A stretch of 64,000 bases of DNA, from positions 1-64,000 of the IMG/VR virus record IMGVR_UViG_3300018080_004265. One strand, 5' to 3'. Of the stretch, positions 48,467 through 57,656 are shown in pieces. Positions within the stretch are counted from its first letter, which is position 1; every line of letters starts with the position of its first letter. Position numbers and translations under genes: made by a program. Source of the DNA: a virus. The notes under the pieces are model-generated. The model searched no databases. It worked only from the letters and a program-made list of their open reading frames with translations, and was not told the origin of the DNA.

Positions 48467-49837
48467 GTGGCTGTCGAATTTAGAACACAAAATAAGATAT
48501 TTCAAAATCTAAGAGCATACATTAGAACGATAAGTTCTACTTTAACTGATTTTAATAAAGGAAGTATACTTAATACTATTTTATATGCTTTTAGTAATGG
48601 ACTTTCTAGTTTATATGGAAGTTTACAAAATGTTTACGATGCTAGTTTTGTTGCAACAGCTACTGAAGATGATTTAGATGATAGAGTTTTAGATTTTAAT
48701 ATAACAAGAAGAATTGCTACTCGTGGGTCTGGAACTGTTACATTTTTCAGATCAACTCCTACTGGTGGAGATATTATTATACCAGCAGGAACTCGTGTTA
48801 AAACAATTACAACAAATTTATTACAAGGTATAGAATTTCAAACAACAATTGAAAAAGTTATTCAACCAGATATTACTGAAGAAGCATATACATATTATTC
48901 AACACAACAAATATATGATTTTAGTGTAAGAAAAGTTTATGACATAGATGAAATAATTGGAACTGTTGGTGGATTTTCTGGATATACTTTTGTAAAGAAT
49001 GTCGATTATCAATTAAATACAACTGATTCAACTCAAGCAAAAATAGAATGGTTAACTGTTGGTGTAAAACCAGATACAAATACAAATTTCTTTGTTACAT
49101 ATACACCACTTTCAGTAGATGCTCCAATTGAAGCAATTGGTGCTGGTGCTTTTGGAAACGTATCTGCTGGAACTATTATAAATATTCCACAAAAACCATC
49201 TGGAGTTGAAGAAGTAACTAATTATGAAGCAACAAGTGGGGGAACTGATGCTGAGTCTGATGAAGATTTAAGGGCAAGGGTTCCCCTTTATTTGTCTTCA
49301 CTTTCAAAATCAATTAAAAGTTCATTAAAAGCTTCAGCACTTTCAATTGATGGAGTACAAAATGCAAATGTTGTTGAATATGATCCACCAAATGGATATG
49401 TAACTATTTTTATTGATGATGAATCTGGTGGTGCAACAACTGATGTTATTAGAGCTGTTAAAGATGCAATTGATGGGACTGTTAATGGAGTAGAATCAAC
49501 TAGTGCTACTGGAATTAGAGCGGCTGGAATTGCTGTTAATGTAACAGCTCCAACTGTAAAAGATATTTCAATATTTGTAATAGCATATATTGATACTGGA
49601 TATGATCAAACAACAGTTTCAGCTAATATAGAAACTGATGTAAAACAATGGTTGTCATCTCATACAACTGGTCAAGATATTTTAAGAGCCGAATTAATTG
49701 AGATTATTATGGGAGTTGAAGGGGTAGCAAATATTGATTTAGAAACTCTAAGTGTAAATGGAATTACAACTGGAGATACAACAGTTGGAGATAATGAAGT
49801 TCCAAGACTTAGAACAATAACAATCTCACCGAGGTAA
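48467..49837 (+). CDS. Baseplate J-like protein
   Basis: A 456-residue protein starting at GTG 48467 with AAGGAG just upstream. It has the J/gp47 pattern: YAFSNGLSSLYGSLQNVYDA, then ATEDDLDDRVLDFNITR, GSGTVTFFRSTPTGGDIIIP with AGTRVKT, GTDAESDEDLRARVPLYLSS and SIDGVQNANVVEYDPPNGYV. A modified beta module is inserted (TFVKNVDYQLNTTDSTQAKI, then NFFVTYTP). It is part of the baseplate wedge. Confidence 0.9.
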   Translation: MAVEFRTQNKIFQNLRAYIRTISSTLTDFNKGSILNTILYAFSNGLSSLYGSLQNVYDASFVATATEDDLDDRVLDFNITRRIATRGSGTVTFFRSTPTGGDIIIPAGTRVKTITTNLLQGIEFQTTIEKVIQPDITEEAYTYYSTQQIYDFSVRKVYDIDEIIGTVGGFSGYTFVKNVDYQLNTTDSTQAKIEWLTVGVKPDTNTNFFVTYTPLSVDAPIEAIGAGAFGNVSAGTIINIPQKPSGVEEVTNYEATSGGTDAESDEDLRARVPLYLSSLSKSIKSSLKASALSIDGVQNANVVEYDPPNGYVTIFIDDESGGATTDVIRAVKDAIDGTVNGVESTSATGIRAAGIAVNVTAPTVKDISIFVIAYIDTGYDQTTVSANIETDVKQWLSSHTTGQDILRAELIEIIMGVEGVANIDLETLSVNGITTGDTTVGDNEVPRLRTITISPR

Positions 49838-49841
49838 TTGA

Positions 49842-49925
49842 ATGTCTTTAGAAATTTTTAGAAAAATTAAAAGAGAGATAAGAATTAAAGATAACAAGAA
49901 AAAGGGAATAGTTTATGTCACTTAA
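49842..49925 (+). CDS. 27-residue basic ORF between wedge genes
   Basis: A short ORF with GAGGT six bases upstream, encoding MSLEIFRKIKREIRIKDNKK and a short tail. It overlaps the next gene by 11 bp. Its first residues (MSLxIFR) match those of the next protein (MSLNIFRELL), suggesting either a duplicated 5' end or a small leader that couples translation. It may not be a real protein. Confidence 0.35.
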   Translation: MSLEIFRKIKREIRIKDNKKKGIVYVT

Positions 49926-51303
49926 TATTTTTCGGGAATTATTACTTTCAAGTCTTTCAAGTGTTTTTTCTAAAGTAACGTCATCAACAAATTATAAAGT
50001 TATGACGGCTATTGCTAGTAGTGTAGATGATGCTCAAACTCAAATTGATAATATGAGTGAAGCATCCTCGATTAATCAAGCAACATCTGCAGATTTAGAT
50101 CTTCATGGATATACATTAGATGTACAAAGAATTATTGGTGAAAATGATGCAACCTATAGACAAAGAATTTTAGCTTCATATGATAGACCATATGTAACAA
50201 AACCAAATCTTAAAGAATTAACTCAACAATATAGCGAAAGCGATATTAGAGTTGAAGAATATATATTAGATAGATGGTGGCTTGGTGGTAATCCATGGCC
50301 ACAACCAGTTACTGAATATTTACCAGCATTAACTGATACAGTTACTCAGACATCAAGCGGAATATTAACACGTACAATGCCTGAAGGATGGTTAGCAGCA
50401 GACACAGCGCGCACTGGTACTAATTATACTTCTGGTAGCACATGGACTAATAATGCCTCAGGAGCCGAACTCACCCTGACAACTCCTGTGTCAGCTGGAA
50501 CTATATTACGAATCACATATACTCCAAATACAAGTCCATCTGGAGATGACATTGATTGGGTCCCCCATGGATATCTTGGTGATGACACAATAATACATCA
50601 TCGTTTAGTATCGAATAATTATGGGGAAATCGAATCAATACCATCAGAAATAAGTATACAGACAAATATGCTTCCAGGATATCAGGTATATTCTATGTAT
50701 AATGATATAGAAACTGGAATTGTTTATAGTTGGATATCAGTAGTAGATGGAAATAAACGAATAACATTAAAAGAAGAAAATAGAACTGATAATTTAGTTA
50801 GTGATGAATTTCAAAATGCAACTAGCACAACACAAGTACAAGTAAATCACGATATTGCAAAAGTAATTGGTGTATGGTTAGCTACAGATCCAGATCATGA
50901 AGGAATAAACTACGCTACAGATAATACTTTTGATGGAAGAACTATTTATTTAAATACAGAATTACCAAGTAAAACTGGATTAATTGTTAATTATCATCGA
51001 TATTCAATTACAGATTATCAAAGACTTGATTTTGAAAAATTTGTAAAAACCGGAGAAGATGATTTGAGATTTACACTTGAATTACAAATGTCTTCTAGCT
51101 TTATTAAATGGGGAACTTTTAAATATAGACAAAAAAGATGGGGAGAATTAATAAATGAAGTTGCTGGGACAGTAGGGGAACTTCTTAATATTGCAAAAGC
51201 TGCTGGCGTAAAAACAAAAGCAATATTGATTACAGCTGGCGCAATTTATGGAAGACCAGAATCGATATACGCACAAGTATATTATGGTGGTTCATATTAC
51301 TAA
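49915..51303 (+). CDS. Baseplate wedge/tail protein I-like with beta-module insertions
   Basis: A 462-residue protein. The N-terminal part (MSLNIFRELLLSSLSSVFSK, SINQATSADLDLHGYTLDVQ, TYRQRILASYDRPYVTKPN) resembles the gene next to J in contractile tails. Insertions include two beta modules: LAADTARTGTNYTSGSTWTN, LTLTTPVSAG with ILRITY; and LATDPDHEGINYATDNTFDG, IYLNTELPSK with LIVNYH. The C-terminus returns to structural sequence (ELINEVAGTVGELLNIAKAA). Confidence 0.7.
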   Translation: MSLNIFRELLLSSLSSVFSKVTSSTNYKVMTAIASSVDDAQTQIDNMSEASSINQATSADLDLHGYTLDVQRIIGENDATYRQRILASYDRPYVTKPNLKELTQQYSESDIRVEEYILDRWWLGGNPWPQPVTEYLPALTDTVTQTSSGILTRTMPEGWLAADTARTGTNYTSGSTWTNNASGAELTLTTPVSAGTILRITYTPNTSPSGDDIDWVPHGYLGDDTIIHHRLVSNNYGEIESIPSEISIQTNMLPGYQVYSMYNDIETGIVYSWISVVDGNKRITLKEENRTDNLVSDEFQNATSTTQVQVNHDIAKVIGVWLATDPDHEGINYATDNTFDGRTIYLNTELPSKTGLIVNYHRYSITDYQRLDFEKFVKTGEDDLRFTLELQMSSSFIKWGTFKYRQKRWGELINEVAGTVGELLNIAKAAGVKTKAILITAGAIYGRPESIYAQVYYGGSYY

Positions 51304-51317
51304 GTTGGAGGAAAACA

Positions 51318-51944
51318 ATGGATAAGACTAAATTTTATGATCAAATGCATGTTGCTGCAGAAGACATGGAACAAATATATTTAGATACAGAAGCTTTTAT
51401 GGTGCAGCATATAAGAGACTTTCATACAAATAAAACACAATTTATACTTGGAAGTACTGCATATGGATCTAATTCATTGAAAGTTTCTTCAACTTCTATT
51501 CCATCTTTAACTGTTGAAATTTCTGGTGGAGTTGCTTATGATAGTTATAAACGCCTTGAAGTAACATCAACAGAAGATTTTGTAATTACGAACCCTCCTC
51601 CAACATCTGGTGGTGGATTAATTATTACAAGAATTGATCTACTTTATATTAAAAGAATTACGACAGATGCATATCCATTTACTATTGATTTAATTGATTA
51701 TAATAGAAATATTTATCAAGATACAAAAGATACAAGAAGCGTTGATTCATATCAAATTGAACAATTGCAAGGAACATATAATATAGCTGGTGGAGTAAAA
51801 CCCGCAGTTCCTGATGATGTAATTCCTCTCGCATGGATTCATTTGAGAGATAATACAAATAAAATTTATAACTATGATACGGGAAGTCTTGACGAGGGGT
51901 ATATCGAAGACGCCCGTACAGTTGTATATGCAAATACAATATAA
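51318..51944 (+). CDS. Tail fibre base/connector protein
   Basis: A 208-residue protein. The start (YDQMHVAAEDMEQIYLDTEA, FMVQHIRDFHTNKTQFIL) and the following beta-rich part (YDSYKRLEVTSTEDFVITNP, IDLLYIKRITTDAYPFTIDL, DDVIPLAWIHLRDNTNKIYN) resemble baseplate-proximal fibre attachment proteins. It lies between the wedge genes and the first fibre. Good SD GGAGGA. Confidence 0.65.
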   Translation: MDKTKFYDQMHVAAEDMEQIYLDTEAFMVQHIRDFHTNKTQFILGSTAYGSNSLKVSSTSIPSLTVEISGGVAYDSYKRLEVTSTEDFVITNPPPTSGGGLIITRIDLLYIKRITTDAYPFTIDLIDYNRNIYQDTKDTRSVDSYQIEQLQGTYNIAGGVKPAVPDDVIPLAWIHLRDNTNKIYNYDTGSLDEGYIEDARTVVYANTI

Positions 51945-51956
51945 GGAGAATGAATA

Positions 51957-53216
51957 ATGTCAACACGTTATCCTGACAACTATGACAGTTATACAGATAA
52001 GCAAGACAATATAAGTGATGCAAGAGCGCAAGATGTAAATGATTTACAAGATGCTATAATGGCAATCCAAGAGGAACTTGGAACTAATGTTGCTGGAAGG
52101 AATCAACCTTCTGGGTGGACACTTGCATCTAGATTGGATCGTTTTATTAATGATAACGGGACATTAAAAGCTACAGTGTTGACTTCATCTGATATACCCT
52201 CTGGATCAATTTCAAATACAAAAATTTTCCATGAAGATACTTTTGATTTTAAACAAATAAATGTTGGACAACATTCTGATGGAATAACTTATGGATATTC
52301 TGGTAGTGGACCTGGCCCAGATGCCGGTGTAACAATAGATGAAGATGGTAATATATGGTGTGATGGAAATATAACAGTAAAAGGTGGACAAGCAATTCAA
52401 GCATCTGAAACAATTACAACAAATCTTAATGTACATGGTAATTCATATTTAGGTGATCAATCAACAGATATTACAGAAATTCATGGGACATTACGACCAG
52501 CTGTAACTTCACAATATAATATTGGATCTTCAACAAAAAGATGGAAATCTGCTTATATTGATATAATATTGGGGCAATCAACTGGTGGAGAAACTTTAAC
52601 TGTTGGAACTTCGGGGGTATTTGATAATACAATAGCAATTAAATCATCAACAGATTCTTCTTCTGGTGATGCTCTTGGATTTATTGGTATAAAAAATCAA
52701 GATCTAATATTTCAATCTGGTACGGGAAAAAATTTAAGATTACAACCTTATGAAGGGATTACATACCTTGATGGAGTTGCAACACTTACAAATCCCAATA
52801 CAGGAATGATTGTTAATAGTAATATTGTTTTTAATGATGGGTCTTCAAAAATAACAGCAAAATATGATGATATAGATACATATAATTTTTATATAAAATA
52901 TCCATATGTACAAGAAAATATTCAACAACAATTTATAGCAAGCCCAGGAACAGTAATTTCAACTTCAGCAAAGACTGATGTAGCAGCTTCTGGGAATAAT
53001 TTAATTGTTGATGTTACTATAAATAATGATAGATTAAATGAAATAGGGGATTTATATACTTTTCCAGATATTACAAATGCAGTTACGACAAAAACAGATT
53101 TTGTTTCTGGGGATTCAGTAGTTTTGAATGATGCTCTTGGAATTTCAATTATACAAACTGGTTCAATAGTTTCTGGACAAGATTTAAAAATTGGAGTTAA
53201 GGTAAGGAAAATATAA
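51957..53216 (+). CDS. Tail fibre protein A
   Basis: A 419-residue protein. The N-terminal anchor has RYPDNYDSYTDKQDN and VNDLQDAIMAIQEELG, shared with the larger fibre at 54618. A repetitive fibre shaft follows (GNSYLGDQSTDITEIHGTLR, NIGSSTKRWKSAYIDIILGQ), and a C-terminal beta domain. The next gene is a Gly-rich adhesin, the pattern of fibre plus tip protein. SD AAGGAG. Confidence 0.82.
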   Translation: MSTRYPDNYDSYTDKQDNISDARAQDVNDLQDAIMAIQEELGTNVAGRNQPSGWTLASRLDRFINDNGTLKATVLTSSDIPSGSISNTKIFHEDTFDFKQINVGQHSDGITYGYSGSGPGPDAGVTIDEDGNIWCDGNITVKGGQAIQASETITTNLNVHGNSYLGDQSTDITEIHGTLRPAVTSQYNIGSSTKRWKSAYIDIILGQSTGGETLTVGTSGVFDNTIAIKSSTDSSSGDALGFIGIKNQDLIFQSGTGKNLRLQPYEGITYLDGVATLTNPNTGMIVNSNIVFNDGSSKITAKYDDIDTYNFYIKYPYVQENIQQQFIASPGTVISTSAKTDVAASGNNLIVDVTINNDRLNEIGDLYTFPDITNAVTTKTDFVSGDSVVLNDALGISIIQTGSIVSGQDLKIGVKVRKI

Positions 53217-54316
53217 TGGGGAATATATATTATTCTGGAGGTTCATCTTTACCTCCTCAATATAGTGAAGGTAGAGATGGGAATATTATTGTCACTGGAA
53301 CAAATGTAAATATTGCTGATATTTATAATAATGATAATGTTACTGGTGTTATAACTCATCGCGGTTCTAATAAAGGATTAAATTATTCAAATGGAAATCC
53401 AACAGGTGAAAATGCATATAATCCTCAAGCAAATCAATTTGAAAATAGAGGATTAAATATTCCTAACTGTCTTAATTTCACTATAAACTCTGGTGCTTCT
53501 TTAATAGCTTCATCATGGAATGGTACAGATAATCGAAAAGGTGTAATATGGATTGCTGCTATACAACAAATTTATATTGCAGGAACAATTAATGTTGATC
53601 AATTAGCAGTTGCTGGAGCATCTTCTCCTTGTTATCAACAGCAAGGGCTTACTGGAGCTGGAGTTGGTTATGGTGGAGGAGGTTTTAGTGGAGGTCCTGG
53701 TTATGGTGGTCCAACAGGAGGAACTGCTGGCGCGTCATATGGAGATACTCAAATAAGTACAATTACTTGGGAAAATATATATGGTTCATCTGGTGGAAGT
53801 GGCGGAGCTACACACGCTGGATTTTGTGGAGGATTCCCATTTGGTGGCGGTGGTGGACATTATTCTGGGCACGGTGGTGGCGGTGGTTTTAGAAGTACAG
53901 GACGTGAAGGATACACAAGTTCGGGTACAAATACTTCAACGGATTGTTTTTGGGGTTCTCATGGCGGTGCTGGCGGAGGAGCAGTTAGATTATATGCAGC
54001 TTCTTTAATAATTGATGATTCCACAGGATTAATAACAAGTGATGGAACTTTTGGTGGAAGCGGAACAGGTCAATTACAGGGTGATTATGCTTCGGGTGGA
54101 GCTGGTGGAGGAGGTAGTGGAGGTTCAATTTATATTGAAACAGTTTTAGGTGCAAATATAGGTACAGATAAAATTAGAGCAAGGGGTGGGACTGGTGGAG
54201 GATGTTGGAATTTAAGTCCTACACGTTATTCAAATGCTGGTGGTTATGGTAGTGAAGGAAGAGTTCACATAGAAGGTGGATATACGGGTTCAACAAGTTT
54301 TAACCCAATAGAATAA
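53216..54316 (+). CDS. Gly-rich fibre-tip adhesin A
   Basis: A 366-residue protein with dense Gly stretches (GVGYGGGGFSGGPGYGGPTG, FGGGGGHYSGHGGGGG, GGAGGGGSGGSIYIET). The pattern alternates Gly-rich loops and short beta/aromatic segments, as in gp38-type phage adhesins that use poly-glycine helices to present receptor-binding loops. The start is MGNIYYSGGSSLPPQYSEGR. The ATG is one base after the fibre stop. A paralogue lies at 57653. Confidence 0.78.
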   Translation: MGNIYYSGGSSLPPQYSEGRDGNIIVTGTNVNIADIYNNDNVTGVITHRGSNKGLNYSNGNPTGENAYNPQANQFENRGLNIPNCLNFTINSGASLIASSWNGTDNRKGVIWIAAIQQIYIAGTINVDQLAVAGASSPCYQQQGLTGAGVGYGGGGFSGGPGYGGPTGGTAGASYGDTQISTITWENIYGSSGGSGGATHAGFCGGFPFGGGGGHYSGHGGGGGFRSTGREGYTSSGTNTSTDCFWGSHGGAGGGAVRLYAASLIIDDSTGLITSDGTFGGSGTGQLQGDYASGGAGGGGSGGSIYIETVLGANIGTDKIRARGGTGGGCWNLSPTRYSNAGGYGSEGRVHIEGGYTGSTSFNPIE

Positions 54317-54326
54317 AAGGAAATTT

Positions 54327-54587
54327 ATGGGAAATACTATAATATATAAATATAATTTAACAGATAAAATAAATAATAATGAATTAACTTTAACTTCTGC
54401 AACAAGCGGGACTAAAGAAGAATTTTTACAAAATCCATTGACTATTGAAGAAAAAGAAGAATTAGAAATTATATTAAAAACGGTTAATAATAATTATGAT
54501 TTATTAGGATATAAAGAAGTTAACGGGAAAAGACATGTAATAATTATATATCTGGATTGTCCAGAATGTCATACACCTAGTGATTAA
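54327..54587 (+). CDS. Small protein between fibre units
   Basis: An 86-residue protein with AAAAGGAAA SD. It has a helical region (NPLTIEEKEELEIILKTVNN) and a final CPECHTPSD with a CxxC pair. It lies just after adhesin A, where phages often carry fibre assembly chaperones. That role is inferred from position only. Confidence 0.55.
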   Translation: MGNTIIYKYNLTDKINNNELTLTSATSGTKEEFLQNPLTIEEKEELEIILKTVNNNYDLLGYKEVNGKRHVIIIYLDCPECHTPSD

Positions 54588-54617
54588 TTTTGTTAATAAC
54601 ATTAAAGGAGAATAAGA

Positions 54618-57600
54618 ATGACAGGCCTAAACATATATCCAAGTGATTACGATACATGGTCAACAAAAGTTGATAATGTCAATCGTATTTTTGCTGATCA
54701 TGTAAATAAATTACAAGATGTAGTAGAAGCGATTGAATATGAACTTGGACTTGGCCCAAAAGGTGCTACATCAAATGTAGCTGCAAGATTAGATACATCT
54801 CATGATATATATGGTAATAATGTAGATAGATTTTATAATAATTCTGGAAGAACATTAAATATCGGGGAAGTTGTTGTTGCAGATAAAACTCAAGCACAAT
54901 CTATAACTGTTAGTGGAGCTTTATATAATGAAGAAGTTATTGGAGTTGTAACTGAAGCGACTGCAGCTGGATTATTAACACCTATTGCGACATTGGGTAA
55001 TGTTGGAACTTATGTTACTGCTGAAACTGGGGACATTAGTCCTGGGGATTGGTTAACAACTGCTTCTACTCCTGGATATGCAACTAAAGCTCTTGCTGAT
55101 ACTCAAGTATTTTTAGGAAAAGCTAATACAACTATTTCAGCTGGCACTTCTGGAATATATTCAATATTTGTAAGAGTTGGTGCTAGTGGATTACCAGAAC
55201 ATACCCATAGTGGAATTACTGGGTCTGGTGGGTTATTAGGTGATAATGTTGTTGATAATAGAATATTAGATAATACAGATGATTATACAGTTCATAGTTT
55301 AACTGTTTCTGGAGATCTAATTGTTAGTAATTTAGGTGGAGATACTCTTAATATAACTGGAAATTCATATTTAGGAAATGATGCTTCTGATTTAACTCAA
55401 ATATCTGGTAATCTTTATATTGCTGAAAATACTGGTATTCCAGTATCAAATGGAGCTATTTATTTGGGACGTGCTGGTGGTTGGACATATTACTTAAGAT
55501 ATAATTCTGCAGAAGGAAGATTTGAATTAAATGCTCCTCTTTATATTGGAGGACTTTTTAGTGCAGATTATTTACAATCTTATAATGATGCTATTATTTG
55601 GGGAAATACTTCTGTAAATACAATTTCTACTTCTGGTAATGCTGAATTTGGAAATGATGTTGTAATACATGGGGATCTTTATGTAGAAGGTACAGAATAT
55701 GTAACAGAAACAGAAGTTTTAACTGGAGATCAAGTTATTACTGGTTCTTTATATGTTTCTGGTAATACATATTTAGGAAGTGATTCTACAGATACTGTTT
55801 ATGTGTCAGGAGATTTAGCTGCTGCTGGAACAATATCTGCTTCAGCATTAAATATTGCAGACAATTCAATTTTTCAAAGTGATTTAACTATTGAAGGTGA
55901 TTTATATGTAAATGGTACGGAATACATTACTAATACTGAGATTATTTCTGGGGATCAAATAATTGGTGATGAATTATGGGTTAAAGGAAACTCATATTTA
56001 GGAAATGAATTAACTGATACAACTTTTGTATCTGGAGACTTATATGTTGGTGGAATAGTTCATGGATCAAGTCCATTAAAAATTGGTGATGATTTGAACA
56101 TGAATAGTAATAAGATTGCAAGTTTAGGAGAACCAAATGATAATTCAGATGCAACAACTAAAAATTATGTAGATACTCTTGTTGCGGCAACTTCAGGACA
56201 AGGTGGAGGTGGAGGAGCCTCACTTATTACTGGAGTATTAGGTGAAACAATAGATATTGGGCAACCTGCATATCAAGCAGAATCTGATAGTAAATGGTAT
56301 TTAGCTCAAGCTATTGATGGAAAATTAACAAGTTTATCTATTTGTCAAGCCGGTGGAAATGCTGATGATACTGGAACATTTATGAGATATGGTGAAATTA
56401 CTTCTGCAACATCAGTTACTTCTGGTAAAGAATTATATGTTTCACAAGATACTCCAGGAGAATTAATTGATGTAGTTCCTGAAACTGGTATTATATCATT
56501 TATTGGAGTAGGTAAAGAAAACGATAAAATAGATGTTGCAATTGGATTAACATCATATACTATTAATAGTACTGGCGGTGGAGGTACTGGAACTGGAATA
56601 TTAACAGGAACTCTTGGAGAAGCAGCTAGTGCTGGTCAACCAGTATATCAACAAGAATCTGACGGAAAATGGTATCTTGCTCAAGCTGTTGAAAATATGG
56701 TATCATCATTATCTATAGTAAAAGTTGGTGGCGGATCTGGAGCAACTGCAAGTCTTGTGAGATATGCAGAAGTTACTGGATTAGATAATTATCCATCAAA
56801 TAAAGAATTATATCTTTCTCAAGATTCACCTGGGGTTTTAACTGATACAGTTCCAGCTTGTGGAATTAAAATATATACAGGTATTACACGCGGCCCTGAT
56901 ACAATGGATGTTGTTATTGGAGTTATTGGCGGATCTATTAGTGGTGGATCTGGTGGTACAGGGACTGGGGTTACTGAAGGTGAACTTGGTGAAACTGTAG
57001 CAAAAGGACAACCTGTTTATCAAAATAGTTTAGACGGTAAGTGGTATCTTGCACAAGGTGTTAGCGGAAAAATATCTTCATTATCTGTATGTATTTTAGG
57101 CGGAAGTTCAGGAGCAACAGGACAATTTATTAGATATGGAGAAATTACTGGACTCACTGGATTACCTGATAGTAATGAAATATATTTATCGCAAGAAAAT
57201 GCTGGTGAATTTGTTGAAACTGCATCTCCATCTGGAGTTGTTGCTTATATTGGTGTAAGTAGGGGTACAACCGAACTTGATGTTGCAATTGGAATTACTT
57301 CTTATGCTTCTAGTGCTTCTGGGAATGTTGAAGTACAAGGACAAATTTATTCACCATCTGTAGATCATGGAGATGTTAGTGGAGCATTTGATCTTAATTG
57401 GAATGATGGAAATGTTCATACAATTTCTTTAACTGATAATGCTACAGGTAATTTAATACATGCATTTAATGGTGCAAGTTATGTACTTACTGTAACTCAA
57501 GGAACATCTGGGAATAATCTTAATTTTGTTCAAGCAATTAAATGGCCTGGTGGAGAAACATATGTACCAACAACAACTCAAGGAAGTGTTGATGTTCTGA

Positions 57601-57656
57601 ATTTTATTTATGCAAATAGTACTTATTATGGTGCTTATATGCAGGATATGTCATGA
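54618..57656 (+). CDS. Large tail fibre protein B
   Basis: A 1012-residue protein. It has the same kind of anchor as fibre A (SDYDTWSTKVDNVNRIF, VNKLQDVVEAIEYELGLG), a DUF2190-like segment near residues 85-185, and several shaft repeats (GNSYLGNDASDLTQISGNLY, GNTYLGSDSTDTVYVSGDLA, GNSYLGNELTDTTFVSGDLY). Three ~122-residue repeats start near residues 538, 661 and 783 (GQPAYQAESDSKWYLAQAID, GQPVYQQESDGKWYLAQAVE, GQPVYQNSLDGKWYLAQGVS). A C-terminal beta domain contacts the adhesin. The stop overlaps the next ATG. Confidence 0.85.
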   Translation: MTGLNIYPSDYDTWSTKVDNVNRIFADHVNKLQDVVEAIEYELGLGPKGATSNVAARLDTSHDIYGNNVDRFYNNSGRTLNIGEVVVADKTQAQSITVSGALYNEEVIGVVTEATAAGLLTPIATLGNVGTYVTAETGDISPGDWLTTASTPGYATKALADTQVFLGKANTTISAGTSGIYSIFVRVGASGLPEHTHSGITGSGGLLGDNVVDNRILDNTDDYTVHSLTVSGDLIVSNLGGDTLNITGNSYLGNDASDLTQISGNLYIAENTGIPVSNGAIYLGRAGGWTYYLRYNSAEGRFELNAPLYIGGLFSADYLQSYNDAIIWGNTSVNTISTSGNAEFGNDVVIHGDLYVEGTEYVTETEVLTGDQVITGSLYVSGNTYLGSDSTDTVYVSGDLAAAGTISASALNIADNSIFQSDLTIEGDLYVNGTEYITNTEIISGDQIIGDELWVKGNSYLGNELTDTTFVSGDLYVGGIVHGSSPLKIGDDLNMNSNKIASLGEPNDNSDATTKNYVDTLVAATSGQGGGGGASLITGVLGETIDIGQPAYQAESDSKWYLAQAIDGKLTSLSICQAGGNADDTGTFMRYGEITSATSVTSGKELYVSQDTPGELIDVVPETGIISFIGVGKENDKIDVAIGLTSYTINSTGGGGTGTGILTGTLGEAASAGQPVYQQESDGKWYLAQAVENMVSSLSIVKVGGGSGATASLVRYAEVTGLDNYPSNKELYLSQDSPGVLTDTVPACGIKIYTGITRGPDTMDVVIGVIGGSISGGSGGTGTGVTEGELGETVAKGQPVYQNSLDGKWYLAQGVSGKISSLSVCILGGSSGATGQFIRYGEITGLTGLPDSNEIYLSQENAGEFVETASPSGVVAYIGVSRGTTELDVAIGITSYASSASGNVEVQGQIYSPSVDHGDVSGAFDLNWNDGNVHTISLTDNATGNLIHAFNGASYVLTVTQGTSGNNLNFVQAIKWPGGETYVPTTTQGSVDVLNFIYANSTYYGAYMQDMS

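Noticed and set aside
53781-54008. Plus-strand ORF in another frame of the Gly-rich adhesin
   Set aside because: Val/Leu-rich artefact of GGT/GGA codons read out of frame.
55621-56060. Repeats of GNSYLG shaft units as mobile repeats
   Set aside because: They are in-frame protein repeats of a fibre shaft, explained by structure rather than mobility.
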